64,000 nt of DNA. Origin: Macrotis lagotis. Lineage: Eukaryota > Chordata > Mammalia > Peramelemorphia > Peramelidae. Below the pieces are notes generated by a model that did not search any database, had not been told where the DNA came from, and saw only the letters and a program-made list of their open reading frames with translations. This document shows positions 33,267 to 43,224 of this stretch, in pieces. Made by a program: the position numbers and the translations under genes. Each line of letters starts with the position of its first letter. Position 1 is the first letter of the stretch. The stretch is taken from contig NC_133658.1 of the NCBI RefSeq assembly GCF_037893015.1, positions 638,972,825-639,036,824 on the forward strand, in the 5' to 3' direction.

Positions 33267-34442
33267 TTAAACTATACATGAATCCAAATGTGAATGGACA
33301 AGGAGATTAAAGAGAATGGAAAGAATGGAAAGAACTGGAAAATATCATTGAATTTTGCTATACAATTCCCCTTATCTCACAAAGATATGCTAGTATTAAA
33401 GTACTGAGCTTTAATTATTATTAATGGCTTTATAAAATTAAGTTGGTAATCTTTCCTTAAAATAGGTAAGATTTAGGAGAGGATAGGAAACTTAAATTAC
33501 TCTCTCTGGGACCTGGCTAGCAAGTTTGAAATAAGACTTTGTGGAGAAGGTAACTCAAATGAATAGGTTAGAAGTGATTTAAAAAAATATTTACTACCTG
33601 GTTCTTTCAATAATTCCCTTGCCTTCATAAACATAGGTAATTAAGCTAGCTACAATTTAAATGTTTTCCCTTGCCCTTTTACCTACCTAATTCATCTGAT
33701 CAAGGACTTCGTTTCTGATCTTAGACGAACAAAGTGATTCTGTGTAAACCATAACTGGTTTTACAAGTCACATATGATGAGTGCCTTCCCTTCAAAGACC
33801 AAAACAATTAGACTTTACATTTTAGATGAAATAAAATTTCAAGGCCAAGTATGCAAGAGACCAACAATTCATTTCTAGACCTCTTTAATGACTTGTTCAT
33901 TCCTGCTGTATACCTATCCAAAGGGAATGTCTTTATTCCCACTGTAAAAAATACAAGAAAAGTCCTTCAGGAATATGCCCAATTCTTCTCCATGATGGCT
34001 AGAGTTTTCCTTTAAAAAATAAAACCTTTTGCATTACCCTAGTATAGGCATTCTTATTTAATAGAAGAATCAAAAACAACATAAAACTGTTTCACCAGTG
34101 ATGCTAATATAGTATAACTGAATCCTTAAATTGAAAAATAATACTGTTTACTCTTATTTAAATTGTCCTGGATCTATAATATTTCTGCCTAGTTCCCTCG
34201 TGGTCTTCCCAGCCCCTACTGCCTTGTGTCTGTATTTCCTATCCTTCTAATTGGATATAAAGAAAGAGGGAATAAAAAAAAGTTTTTAAAAAATCACTCC
34301 AAAATTTCATATTCAAGTGGGTAGGAGGGTGGTAGCTGCATTTTTCATTTATTCTTTCATGGAAACAACTGAATACAATAGAAAGAACACGATGATTCCA
34401 ATCCCAGTTCAGTTATTTATTCCCTAAACAAATTGACCACCT
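33267..34442. other. unassigned intergenic sequence
   Basis: About 1.2 kb with no recognised repeat or exon; AT-rich. Confidence 0.4.
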
Positions 34443-34594
34443 TTTTTGGGAGGGATTTTGCAAGGCAATGGAGTTAAGTGACTTGCTCAGGTTCACACAG
34501 CTAGGTAATTATTAAGTGTCTGAGGTTGGATTTAAATTCAGGTCCTCCAGACTCCAGGGTCAGTTCTCTATCCACTGTGTCACCTAGTTGCCCC
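34443..34594 (-). mobile_element. tRNA-derived WSINE/WALLSI-type SINE
   Basis: Complement copy from 'gattttgcaaggcaatggag' through 'cacagctaggtaattattaa', 'gtgtctgaggttggatttaa' and 'ctctatccactgtgtcacct' to 'agttgcccc'. Flanks 'ttgaccaccttttt' and 'ctgacaaccttttt' look like a decayed target-site duplication. It faces the plus-strand copy at 34719. Confidence 0.9.
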
Positions 34595-34718
34595 AACTGA
34601 CAACCTTTTTAAGCTTCAATTCTCTCATTTAAATGAGGGTTTGGGACTACATCATCTCCAAAATCTCTTCCAATGTTAAAATCTTACTCTTTCTACAATC
34701 ATTTACAAATGGGGATTG

Positions 34719-34880
34719 AGGGACAGCTAGGTGACACAGTAGATAGACACAACCCTAGAGTCAGGGGGACCTGAGTTTAAATCCAACCTCAGACACTTAA
34801 TAATTACCTAGCTGTGTGAACTCGGGAAAGTCCCTTAACCCCATTTCCTTGCAAAAAAAATTAAATTTAAAATAAAATAA
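34719..34880 (+). mobile_element. tRNA-derived WSINE/WALLSI-type SINE
   Basis: 'ggacagctaggtgacacagt', 'agagtcagggggacctgagt', 'ttaaatccaacctcagacac', 'aataattacctagctgtgtg' and 'ccccatttccttgcaaaaaa'. A 10-bp duplication 'aaatggggat' occurs at 34707-34716 and 34881-34890. Forms an inverted pair with the SINE 125 bp upstream. Confidence 0.92.
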
Positions 34881-34890
34881 AAATGGGGAT

Positions 34891-35899
34891 GGGAGAGGAG
34901 CTTAAAGTCTGACTCTGTTCAAAAGCCCTTTAAGACCTCCTCTCCCAGATTTGACATTCAATAGTACTCTGAATGTTCTAATAGCCATTGCTACTCAGAG
35001 CAATATTTATATGTAAGCAACAGTAGAAAAGGATGAAGGGCCCTAGGGATGGAAGTACCTATGAAAGTATCCAGTCTATAGTACAATGGTATAAATTAGT
35101 ATCCATTATTGAGAATGAAGAGGAAAAGGAAGTATAGGAAGAGGAGGAGGTGGTCATGATCATTATGATAACAATGACAATGAGGATCAGAAAGTGTAAG
35201 CTTGGCAATTAAAGCTTAAAATCCATTTGAACCCAACCTGCTTCACATATTCCTTTGTACTCTCAGGTCTCATGCAAATCTTCCTGAAGAGATGAAAATC
35301 ATGACATATTTCTCTGTATTTCTCAGTTTTTACAAGTATTATTTCTCATTATTCTTGTATTATCCTTCTTGCATTTTAAATATACAGTAAAATTGCTAAA
35401 AAAACAATGAAACATGCAAATAAGGATTCCGAAAGTGTTCTGTGAAAAGTAAAATAAAAGGCACTCAACTTCTCTTAATGTACTACATTGTCTTTTAAAT
35501 ATTTTTTCTTTTCTTTTTCTTCCTCTGTCATTCTGCCTGCAAAACTAAATACCCCAATAGCACTCTGTTGGAAAAAGACACTTTTATCTTTTGAGTTCTT
35601 CATTGTAAAGCCTAAGATTTTAATGTTCATTTGAGAAAAAGATGGCAGGTATTTCTGTGATGTTTTTCCACCATTTCTATTTAAAATAAATTTGGTATAT
35701 GCATAAATTTGGTATGGCTGAATTGCAGATAGAACCTGATTCTATTACAGGAAATTCCTAGGTCAAAGTGTTTTTCCAGTGGAGACTATATCTAGTGAAA
35801 TCAAATCCTCTTAAATTGGATCATAGTCAGTGTGATATTTTCAACCATTCTGATCATCACTTTAGATTGCCAAATGGCCAGTCTGATTAAACAAAACCT
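34891..35899. other. unassigned intergenic sequence
   Basis: About 1 kb without recognised features, apart from a purine-rich run at 35108-35155. Confidence 0.4.
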
Positions 35900-36080
35900 A
35901 AGAACTTCTTAAGACTCTAAGAACTAAGGTCAAATTCCAACTCTACCACTTACTAGCTATGTAATCTTAGGTAAGTCATGGACTCTCTCTAAAACTCATT
36001 TTCCTTATCTGTAAAATGAGAAAGCTGAACTAAAGGCCCTCTCACATATCATAGCACTAAACTTTAAGATCTTAATTTCT
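35900..36080 (+). mobile_element. MIR-family SINE
   Basis: 'gtcaaattccaactctacca', 'cttactagctatgtaatctt', 'aggtaagtcatggactctct', 'tttccttatctgtaaaatga' and 'ggccctctcacatatcatag'. Well preserved for MIR. Confidence 0.85.
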
Positions 36081-36538
36081 TCAACTCTCAAAAAGTCATG
36101 ATTTCATTTTTGTGCCATACACCGAAGAAGATTACAAAGTGACAGATCCCAAAGTGACAGAATCCACCAAAAAAAAAAAAAACAGTGAAACAACTTTTCA
36201 ATAAGATTATCTTGGAGGAACTTCAGGAACTGTCTTGTGGGTTAAAGGGGAATTTAGCCCTATAGAGGTGGGAGAGCTGGGAAGCCAGGAAGAGGTTTTT
36301 AACCCTAGCACAGTTCTGGTCCCAGTGCAGCTACACCAGCCATGAGGGTCCCAACCCTAGCTCAAAGTGTAAGGTTTCAAGCCCTAGGAATCTGATGTGG
36401 GCTACCCTAGAACAGGGATCAAACTGGGACCACTGAAAACACAAGAATGAAAAGTCAACTTTACAGAACCCCAACCCCCAGCAAAAGAAGATTGGGACTT
36501 TACACCCTATACCATAGACACAGAGCTCAACTGACAAA

Positions 36539-37640
36539 ATGACTAGAAAAACAAAAAAAAGTACTAACCAAAATACCATCTCAGAAGAGGAAAGCAGTGA
36601 CAAAATATTGACAGGTGAAACTTCTAAGTCTCCATTCTGGTCTCCATGCAAAAGGACCTCTTAGAAGAGCTCAAAAAAGGATTCTAAAAACCAAAGAGAG
36701 GAAGAAAGAAAATGGAGAAAAGAAATGAGAGTCATGTAGGCGAATTATCAAAAATTAACCAAAGAAAATAATAATTTTTAGGGGGCAACTAGGTGGTGCA
36801 GTGGATAGAGCACCAGCCTGGAGTCAGGAGTACCTGAGTTTAAATCCGGCCTCAAACACTTAATAATTATCTAGCTGCGTGGCCTTGGACAAGCCACTTA
36901 GTCCCATTTGCCTTGCAAAACCCTAAATAATAATAATAATAATAATTTGTAAAGTAAAATTGACCAACTGGAAAAATAATATTAACCAGTTGGAAAAGGA
37001 AACAAAAAAACTAACTGAAGAAAATAAAACTTTTAAAACTAGAATCGGATAAATGAAATTGAATGACTCTGTGAGTCATCAAAATTCCATCAAACAAAAA
37101 TCAAAAGACTAAAAATAAAAATAAAATGTAAAATACCTCTTAGAAAAAAAATGACATATAAAAATAGATTCAGAAAAGATAATTTATGAATTATTGGTCT
37201 ATCTGAAAGCCAGAATCAGAAAAAAGAACCTAGACAATATCTTTCAGGAAAATACACAGAAAACTGACCTGATACCCTAGATCAAGAAGATAAAATAGTC
37301 CTTGAAAGAATTTATCCCAGAATCTCCCAGAAAAAGATCCCAAAATAAAAACTCCAAGGAATATTATAGTGAAATTTCAGAATACTTAGCTAAAGGTGAA
37401 AATACTGCAAGCATTCAAAAAGAAACAAGTTAAATACCAGGGAACCACCATTAGGATTACATAGGACTTATCAGATTCAACAGTTAAGGATTGATTGTTC
37501 AAAATGCAGCATATATTTTCAGGGGGGAAAGGTGACTTTTCAGCAAAATAGAGAGCTTTCAAACTTACCTGATAAAAGGATCTGAACTGAACAGAAAATT
37601 CGATCTTCAAATACAAGACTCAAGAGATACATGAAAAGGT
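36539..37640 (+). pseudogene. L1/HAL1 ORF1 remnant, interrupted by a SINE
   Basis: From the ATG at 36539 the frame gives MTRKTKKSTNQNTISEEESS.. and ends in SKSPFWSPCKRTS, where it shifts. The next frame continues as KDLLEELKK, the usual marsupial ORF1 phrase. After the SINE (36781-36945) come KLTEENKTFKTRI-like codons, then the RNA-binding and C-terminal part with multiple stops, ending in ELNRKFDLQIQDSRDT before a stop. L1 ORF1 normally encodes a trimeric RNA-binding chaperone. This copy is dead. The minus-strand 106-codon frame at 36331-36651 is its antisense shadow. Confidence 0.7.
36781..36945 (+). mobile_element. tRNA-derived WSINE/WALLSI-type SINE inside HAL1 ORF1
   Basis: 'gggggcaactaggtggtgca', 'gtggatagagcaccagcctg', 'gagtcaggagtacctgagtt', 'taaatccggcctcaaacact', 'taataattatctagctgcgt' and 'tttgccttgcaaaaccctaa', then a TAA-rich tail. 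'aataataattt' occurs on both sides. Because it interrupts ORF1, it is younger than the HAL1-like element. Confidence 0.95.
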
Positions 37641-38256
37641 AAACAGAAGAAGTTGGGGGATGTTAACTCTGGAGAACTGTATTTCTCTTAGGACAATTGA
37701 AACGAACACATTTAGGCAAAGGATGCATGTATAAATTGACTATGATGTAATCAAACTTTTGACAAGTGATTTTTCTTTACATGATATTTTAGTTCATGAG
37801 GATTGTATTTTTACAAAGGATATTTGGAAATATAAATTGGTATAAATTGATTATAATTTGATGATGTTTATGCCTCTTGAGAATTAGATTTCTAATTGGA
37901 CAGTTGAGAGGATTGTACTCAGACAGAAGTGATTATGAGGTAATATTGCTTATAAGGTAATGTTGTTTATAAATCAGTCAATCAACCTTTGAGAAATGTA
38001 CTTCTATTGAGAGAGATAAAAGGAGTATATCCTCATAGAGATTGTAAATGCAAGACAGGTTTTAAAAAAAGGCATGGTATTCGAGAATAAATAATACTAC
38101 ATGAAGAGAGACATGAAGACCTATTGAAATAGAGGGAAAGAAGGGAAGGAGTGAGCATTGAGTAAAATCTTACTCTCAATAGATTTGGCCAAAAGAGAGA
38201 ATAACATATATTTCTAATTGGGTTAAAAAAAATTTATCCTAACCTACAAAGAAAGC

Positions 38257-38278
38257 GGGGGGGGGGGGGGGGGGGGGG
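38257..38278 (+). repeat. poly-G run (G22)
   Basis: Twenty-two consecutive G within the spacer after ORF1 of the HAL1-like element. Such runs can form G-quadruplexes and are easily mis-sized by sequencing. Confidence 0.95.
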
Positions 38279-38754
38279 TATGGGAACATAAAAGAAAGGG
38301 GAATAAAAAAAATGAGGACAAAAGTAAAGACAAAGGTAAAGTAAAAAGAAGAATGGATCAATCAGAAGCAAAACAAAGGTCTGGGGGATAAGGGGAAAGG
38401 AAAGAGAATAATATAAAAGGGGAAGATAGCAGAAATCAGAGTTAGATAACAGAGCTAGTTAACATAATTGTAAATGTAAATGGGATTTTTTCTTTTTTTT
38501 TCATGTTTCCCCACCTTGATTCTAATTCCTCTTTCAAAACATGACTAATATGGAAATTTGTTAAAAATTTGTTAAATTTACATTTACATTAAGTTTACAT
38601 GTTCAACTTCTACCAGATTGCTGCCACCATGGGGAAAAGTGATGGTAAAGGAGGGTGATAGAAAAAAGTGGAACTCATAAATTTGCAAATCCATGAATAT
38701 TTAAAACTACTTTTGCATGTAATTGGAAAAATTAAATTAAATTAAAAAAAGAAA

Positions 38755-39275
38755 TAATGAGGAATGGGACTTCAAAAAAGTCAAGAAAGACTTGCTTGAA
38801 CTAATGCTGAGTGATATGAATAGAACCAGAAGAACATTCTAACACTAACAGCAACAATGTGTGATGATCAACTCAAATGGACTTAACTCTTCTCAGTAAT
38901 ATAATAATCAAAGACAATTCTAAAGGATATGTAATGAAAAATACCATTCATATCCAGAGAAAAAACTATGGAGTCTGAATGCAGACCAAAGTTTACTATT
39001 TTTAAAATTTGCTTTATCTATTATGGTTTTCCCCCTCATGACTTTTTTCTTTTGATTTGATTCGTCTTTCATAATATAATTAATATGGATATATGTTTAA
39101 CATTGTTATTCATGTATAATCTATATTAGGTTGCTTTCTATCAGAGGAAGAAGGAAGAAAGTAGGAAGAGTGAAAAATATGAAACTCAAAACCTTAGCAA
39201 AAAACAAATGCTAAAAACTATCTTTTTGTGTAGTTGGAAAATAAATGAATAAATATTTTTAAAAAGAAAGAAAGA
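38755..39275 (+). mobile_element. L1 LINE 3' end
   Basis: 'tgaactaatgctgagtgata', 'tgaatagaaccagaagaaca', 'actcttctcagtaatataat', 'tatccagagaaaaaactatg', 'gagtctgaatgcagaccaaa', 'aactatctttttgtgtagtt' and 'ggaaaataaatgaataaata'. It abuts the HAL1-like element in the same orientation. Confidence 0.88.
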
Positions 39276-39750
39276 AAATATTACACCATATAGTAACATT
39301 AGAAGGATGCTAATATTTTCAAAGATGAGCTTTCATTTTATAAGGATTTAAATTTTTTTAAATACTACATAATTTTTCAAATCCAAATTCAAATAAAAAT
39401 TTTGATCTATCCTGCTCTCTTCCTTCTATTCAATTCTAGGCCCAATATATTGTCCATCCTCACCATCTGTCCAACACATATGTACTGATGGATGAGCAAT
39501 ATGGGTTGTCTATATTCTAGTCTAAACAATAGCCTTATCCACTTGGTATCTACTTTGTAGATAGCTAAACCAAAAGCAAGTTTTTTGAGTGGTTATTCTT
39601 CTCACTTAGAAGTCTGTAATATTTTGAGAATTGACACAGTAAGCATGATGTCATCTGTAAGCAGCTAGAAGACCTCATAAAATAAAGAAAACCTCTACAT
39701 CCTCTATGATTTTGGCAAATGATATTGGCAAGAATATCTCTTCCTAACTC
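39276..39750. other. unassigned spacer between L1 copies
   Basis: AT-rich, no recognised family. The 82-codon minus frame (39565-39813) overlaps the next L1 and is a shadow. Confidence 0.4.
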
Positions 39751-40490
39751 CTCCAACCTTTCTGGAGAGCAATTTGGAACTATGCCCAAAGGGCAACAAA
39801 AATGTGCATACAACTTTGATCCAGCAATACCACTACTGGGTCTATACGCTGAAGAGTTGGTGAAAAAAGGGTAAAAACATCACTTGTACAAAAATATTCA
39901 AAGCAGCCCTGTTTGTGGTGGCAAAGAATTGGAAAGCAAGTACATGTCCTTCAATTAGGGAATGGCTTAACAAACTGTGGTATATGTATGTGATGGAACA
40001 CTATTATTCTATTAGAAACCAGGAGAGATGGGAATTCAGAGAAGCCTGGAAGGATTTGCATGAACTGTTGCTGAGTGGGATGAGCAGAACCAGAAAAACA
40101 TTGTATACCCTAACAGCAACATGGGGGTGATGATCAACCTTGATGATCTTGTTCATTCCATCAGTGCAACAATCAGGGACAATTTGGGGCTATTTGCAAT
40201 GGAGAATACCATCTGTATCCAGAGAAAGAATTGTGGAGTTGGAACAAAGGCCAAGGACTATACCTTTAATTTAGAAAAAAAACTGATATCTTATTATGTA
40301 ATCTTGCTGTCTCATACTTTATTTTTCTTCCTTAAAGATATGATTTCTCTCTCATCACATTCAATTTGCATTAATTATACCATGGAAATAATGTAAAGAC
40401 TGGCAAATTGCCTTCTGTGGGGGGGTGGGGGAGGGAAGTAAGATTAGGGGAAAAATTGTAAAACTCAAAATAAATAAAATCTTTAAAATG
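39751..40490 (+). mobile_element. L1 LINE 3' end, well preserved
   Basis: Covers the last third of ORF2 and the 3' UTR: 'ggagagcaatttggaactat', 'gatccagcaataccactact', 'gtttgtggtggcaaagaatt', 'ggaatggcttaacaaactgt', 'ttgatgatcttgttcattcc', 'gaccaagg'-like, a G-rich 'ggggggtgggggagggaagt', and the tail 'ctcaaaataaataaaatctt'. The frame over its ORF2 end is still open, so it is younger than most L1 here. The match to a family recalled from dasyurid genomes is close, but from memory. Confidence 0.88.
39915..40130 (+). pseudogene. L1 ORF2 C-terminal fragment
   Basis: Open for 71 codons: MVAKNWKASTCPSIREWLNK, then LWYMYVMEHYYSIRN, EFREAWKDLHELLL and SGMSRTRKTLYTL. It aligns with the human ORF2 C-terminal block 'WIKKMWYIYTMEYYSAIKNDE...TWMKLETIILSKLSQ'. 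No upstream endonuclease or reverse transcriptase is present, so it encodes nothing functional. The ATG is internal to ORF2 and not a true start. Confidence 0.9.
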
Positions 40491-41089
40491 AAAAAAGAAT
40501 ATTTATTCCTGTTTTATGTCTTACTTAATATTAATAATCAGTTCAATAAAGTTTTGTCTGGTACATTTTTTAAAGAATCTTATGTCATTTTGATGTATTC
40601 CATAATAATATTTGTGACTTTTCCCAAAGATTTGAAATCTTTCACTTTCATATATCTTGGGAATCAATTCTTCAACATCCTGAAAATTTTGTCACCTTTA
40701 GAAAGAGCATCTTATGACTTGATTTCATATAGCTATTCTTCTCCTTTCATTTTCTTTAGAAATAGGGTTGCTTTCTTATTTAGCACACATTAGAGCCTAT
40801 GGTCTTAGGGTACAGCTATAGTGACTATTGGAACTTCTGGAGGAAGAAGTTTACTCTAGAGATTATTTTACAGATCTTTTCCATTTTTTAATCTATTTTT
40901 CTTCCAATGTCATTCTTAAATATCCTGTGGATGATTTGACTTAATTGGGTTTTGCATCATTTTTTAAAAATTTATTTTTCTTTCATTACATCTTTTATTG
41001 CGTAGGAAATAGAATTGTTTAAAATCTTTAAACATCCTCTTCCTTAATATTTCATAAAGAAGCTTAAATTCCAAAAAAGTAGTGCTATT
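40491..41089. other. unassigned sequence, possible RTE 3' flank
   Basis: The minus strand continues from the RTE remnant without clear motifs. The 122-codon plus frame at 40425-40793 starts in the L1 3' UTR, is AT-driven and hydrophobic, and is not called. Confidence 0.35.
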
Positions 41090-41490
41090 GGCTGCCATCT
41101 CTCTCTATTTGGAAAAAAAACATCAATCTAACTTGAAAATACCCAAATAGATGATTTTTAGACTCTTCTGGTCTCCTTGTGATGAATGATTTTATTAGTT
41201 ATAATTCTTTGTTTCATGCTTTTGTCTACTGGAGCACAATAATTTCTTAGTTAATGTTTCTTGATTAATTAATTGACTTTAAAAATTGTGGTAGTCTTTG
41301 TTTCTATCTGTTCTTTTATTAATTTTCCTTTTTTTTCCAGCAGAAATCACTTGTCTCTTTAGTAGAAAAGATACTTTTATTAATTGATCAATATGTTTCT
41401 CCTTTTTTTCTTTATTCTAATTTATAGTAAATTTACATTCTTGCTTTAACAAGTTAGGACAATACTCAAACAGAAAACTAGAAATGATTC

Positions 41491-41814
41491 TCACATTGTT
41501 GACTGATCATTTCCTTTCTTTAAAACATAATCAGTTCTATTTTTTGTGATACTATTTTTTGCTTTCCATGTCCTGGTCCTCTGAAACTTCTCAAAGAAAG
41601 TTATCACCACATGTGTATATGAGGTTTTTATAGCATTTAATAGTCTTTGGGATCCCTTATTTATTACTCCTAAAATATAATCTTTAATAGTTTTCAACCA
41701 ACTTTCTCTATGTTCCTTAGTTTTTGAAGTCATTGAATAATAATGTTCATGTTGATTTGGAAGGGCTAGTTGAGTTTTTTTAAATAGAATTCTTTTTCTT
41801 CTCATTATATGCAT
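41491..41814 (-). pseudogene. RTE LINE endonuclease-domain fragment
   Basis: A 107-codon frame. Residues 46-59 (YILGVINKGSQRLL), 71-76 (ITFFEK), 80-84 (TRTWK) and 92-98 (NRTDYVL) correspond to the AP-endonuclease fold segment of RTE/BovB ORF proteins. In functional relatives the last motif carries an Asn-Glu/Gln-Ile-Asp-Tyr pattern; here Arg-Thr precede Asp-Tyr. The following catalytic GSDH segment is not intact. The ATG is not a natural start. Confidence 0.6.
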
Positions 41815-41834
41815 TAGATGTTAGCACATATACT

Positions 41835-41910
41835 GCAATTGCTCTTGGTCAGCACAATGACCATGATATAGTAGGTACCTAATAAATGCTTTCTAATTGA
41901 TTGATTTTCA
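41835..41910 (+). mobile_element. L2 LINE 3' tail
   Basis: 'accatgatatagtaggtacc' followed by 'taataaatgctttctaattg' and 'attgatt' is the L2 terminus in sense, lying within the minus-strand RTE remnant. Confidence 0.6.
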
Positions 41911-42135
41911 TATTGGTCTTTTTTTGTCTTTGCTTATAATAAGTATTGTATCATAAAAATGTTTTTCATTAATTGTTTTCTTCTGGTTTTTGTATTCATG
42001 ATAAAACCCAAATGTTTTATTTGCCCCTTCAAGAAAAACTTATAGAGTAATCCTTTGATTTAGCCATGATCTCTGTCTTCTGATTTCACTTATAGCAAGA
42101 ATGTCAAGATTAATATTATTCACTTTTGTGTACTT

Positions 42136-42528
42136 TTATGTACACTTTTTGTACATTCATTGAACACTGGTGGTGAATCTAACATTTTAAAGTGCCAATA
42201 ACTAAATTAATACTTATAGACAGACTAGAAATTGTAAGCTTTTTTAAAAAAACATCCATTGCCCCCTTTCCTGATACTTTCCTACCATTACTACAGAATT
42301 GGATAGAGACCACAGAGATCTGAAGGCATTTTACATTTTTGTTTCATGGGATGTCATAGCCAAAGAATTTATACCAAATGTCTAGCCTATTGGTGATTAA
42401 GTCTCCTCATTCTTAGCTATGTGTATCCTCAGAAAGCTGATATAGTTGATGACTAGGGTCACATTTATAGATAACATGGTAGAACCTCATAGACTCAGAT
42501 TCAGATTTAGCACTAGAGAGGGCCTACG

Positions 42529-42530
<2 letters not shown>
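42136..42530. other. unassigned intergenic sequence
   Basis: No recognised repeat or coding feature. Confidence 0.4.
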
Positions 42531-42613
<83 letters not shown>

Positions 42614-42731
42614 AGGAAGAGGAGGAGGAGAAGGAGGAGGAGAAGAAGAAGGAGAAGAAGAAGAAGAAGAAGAAGAAGGGAAGGAGGGAAGGAAGGAGGG
42701 AAGAAGGAGGAAAGAAGAAAGAAAGAAATAA
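42531..42731. repeat. compound (GT)n(GA)n(GGA/GAA)n microsatellite
   Basis: GT array at 42531-42572, GA array at 42573-42611, then GGA, GAA and GGAA units. Purine-rich on the plus strand after the GT part. It directly abuts the 3' side of the L1 at 42735. The overlapping frames rich in Arg/Glu, Cys/Val or Ser/Pro are repeat artefacts. Confidence 0.97.
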
Positions 42732-42734
42732 TGT

Positions 42735-43222
42735 TTCAGTCTATATTCAGACAATATCAATTCCTTCTCTGAAGGCTGTTAGCATGTTTTATCATGAGTC
42801 CTTTGGGATTGTTGTGAATAGCTAAGTCATTCATAGTTCTTCATTGTACAATATTGCTCTTACTGTGTACAATGTTCTCCTGGTTCTGTTCACTTTACTT
42901 TGCATCAATTTATGTAACCTTTTCATGTTTTTTCTGAGATCATTGTGCTTGTCATTTCTTACATATAAGAAATGATGGATAATATTCCATCATAATATAC
43001 CACAACCTATTCAGCCATTCCCCAATTAATAGGCATCCTCTTGATTTCTAATTCTTTGTCACCACAATAAGAGCTGCTATAAATATTTTTGTAAGAGTAA
43101 CTCCTTTCCCACCCTTTTAAAATATTTCTTTGGGATATAAACCTAATAGTGATATTGCTAGATCAAAGGGTATACACAGTTTTATAGTCCTTTGGGCATA
43201 ATTAATTCTGAATTGCTCTCCA
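42735..43222 (-). mobile_element. L1 LINE 3' fragment with ORF2 end
   Basis: 'atcatgagtcctttgggatt', 'gaatagctaagtcattcata', 'gtgtacaatgttctcctggt', 'ttgcatcaatttatgtaacc', 'tcagccattccccaattaat', 'gctataaatatttttgtaag', 'ctttgggatataaacctaat', 'agtgatattgctagatcaaa' and 'gaattgctctccagca'. The last parts lie within ORF2 in complement. Confidence 0.88.
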
Positions 43223-43224
43223 GC

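Larger units (their letters stand above)
36230..38754 (+). mobile_element. HAL1-like (half-L1) element: ORF1 without ORF2
   Basis: It reads in order as a marsupial L1 5' region ('aaaccccaacccccagcaaa'-like 36470s), an ORF1-like frame starting at 36539, a coiled-coil-type Lys/Glu/Asn-rich segment, the ORF1 C-terminus ('gaactgaacagaaaattcga', then 'caaatacaagactcaagaga' near 37600), and a long spacer with a G22 run. A short 'gtaaatgtaaatgggat' near 38470 resembles the very start of ORF2 (NVNG). The sequence then passes straight to an L1 3' end ('catgtaattggaaaaattaa', 38718-38737). The roughly 3.5 kb of ORF2 is absent. A SINE splits ORF1. Known HAL1 elements have this architecture. An ordinary L1 with a large deletion is the alternative. 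Confidence 0.7.
41090..42135 (-). mobile_element. RTE-clade LINE remnant, endonuclease region
   Basis: Reverse-strand translation shows the RTE/BovB endonuclease blocks in order, in changing frames. NNINLDILAISEIRRQRSW (42061-42125) matches 'MARVNIDILGISELKWTG'. YILGVINKGSQRLLN and ITFFEK match 'GKFGLGVQNEAGQRLIEF...ANTLF'. RTWK..KNRTDYVL matches 'YTWTSPDGQYRNQIDYIL'. Downstream charged segments resemble the RTE linker up to about 41090. An L2 3' tail sits inside at about 41835-41910. Dead copy. This LINE type probably supplied the 3' ends seen on several SINEs in the window. Confidence 0.65.

Noticed and set aside
36331-36651. 106-codon minus frame with an apparent membrane segment
   Set aside because: Antisense to the L1/HAL1 5' region and ORF1; a shadow.
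40425-40793. 122-codon plus frame, hydrophobic
   Set aside because: Starts in the L1 3' UTR and runs into AT-rich sequence; Phe/Ile/Lys-rich composition follows base composition.
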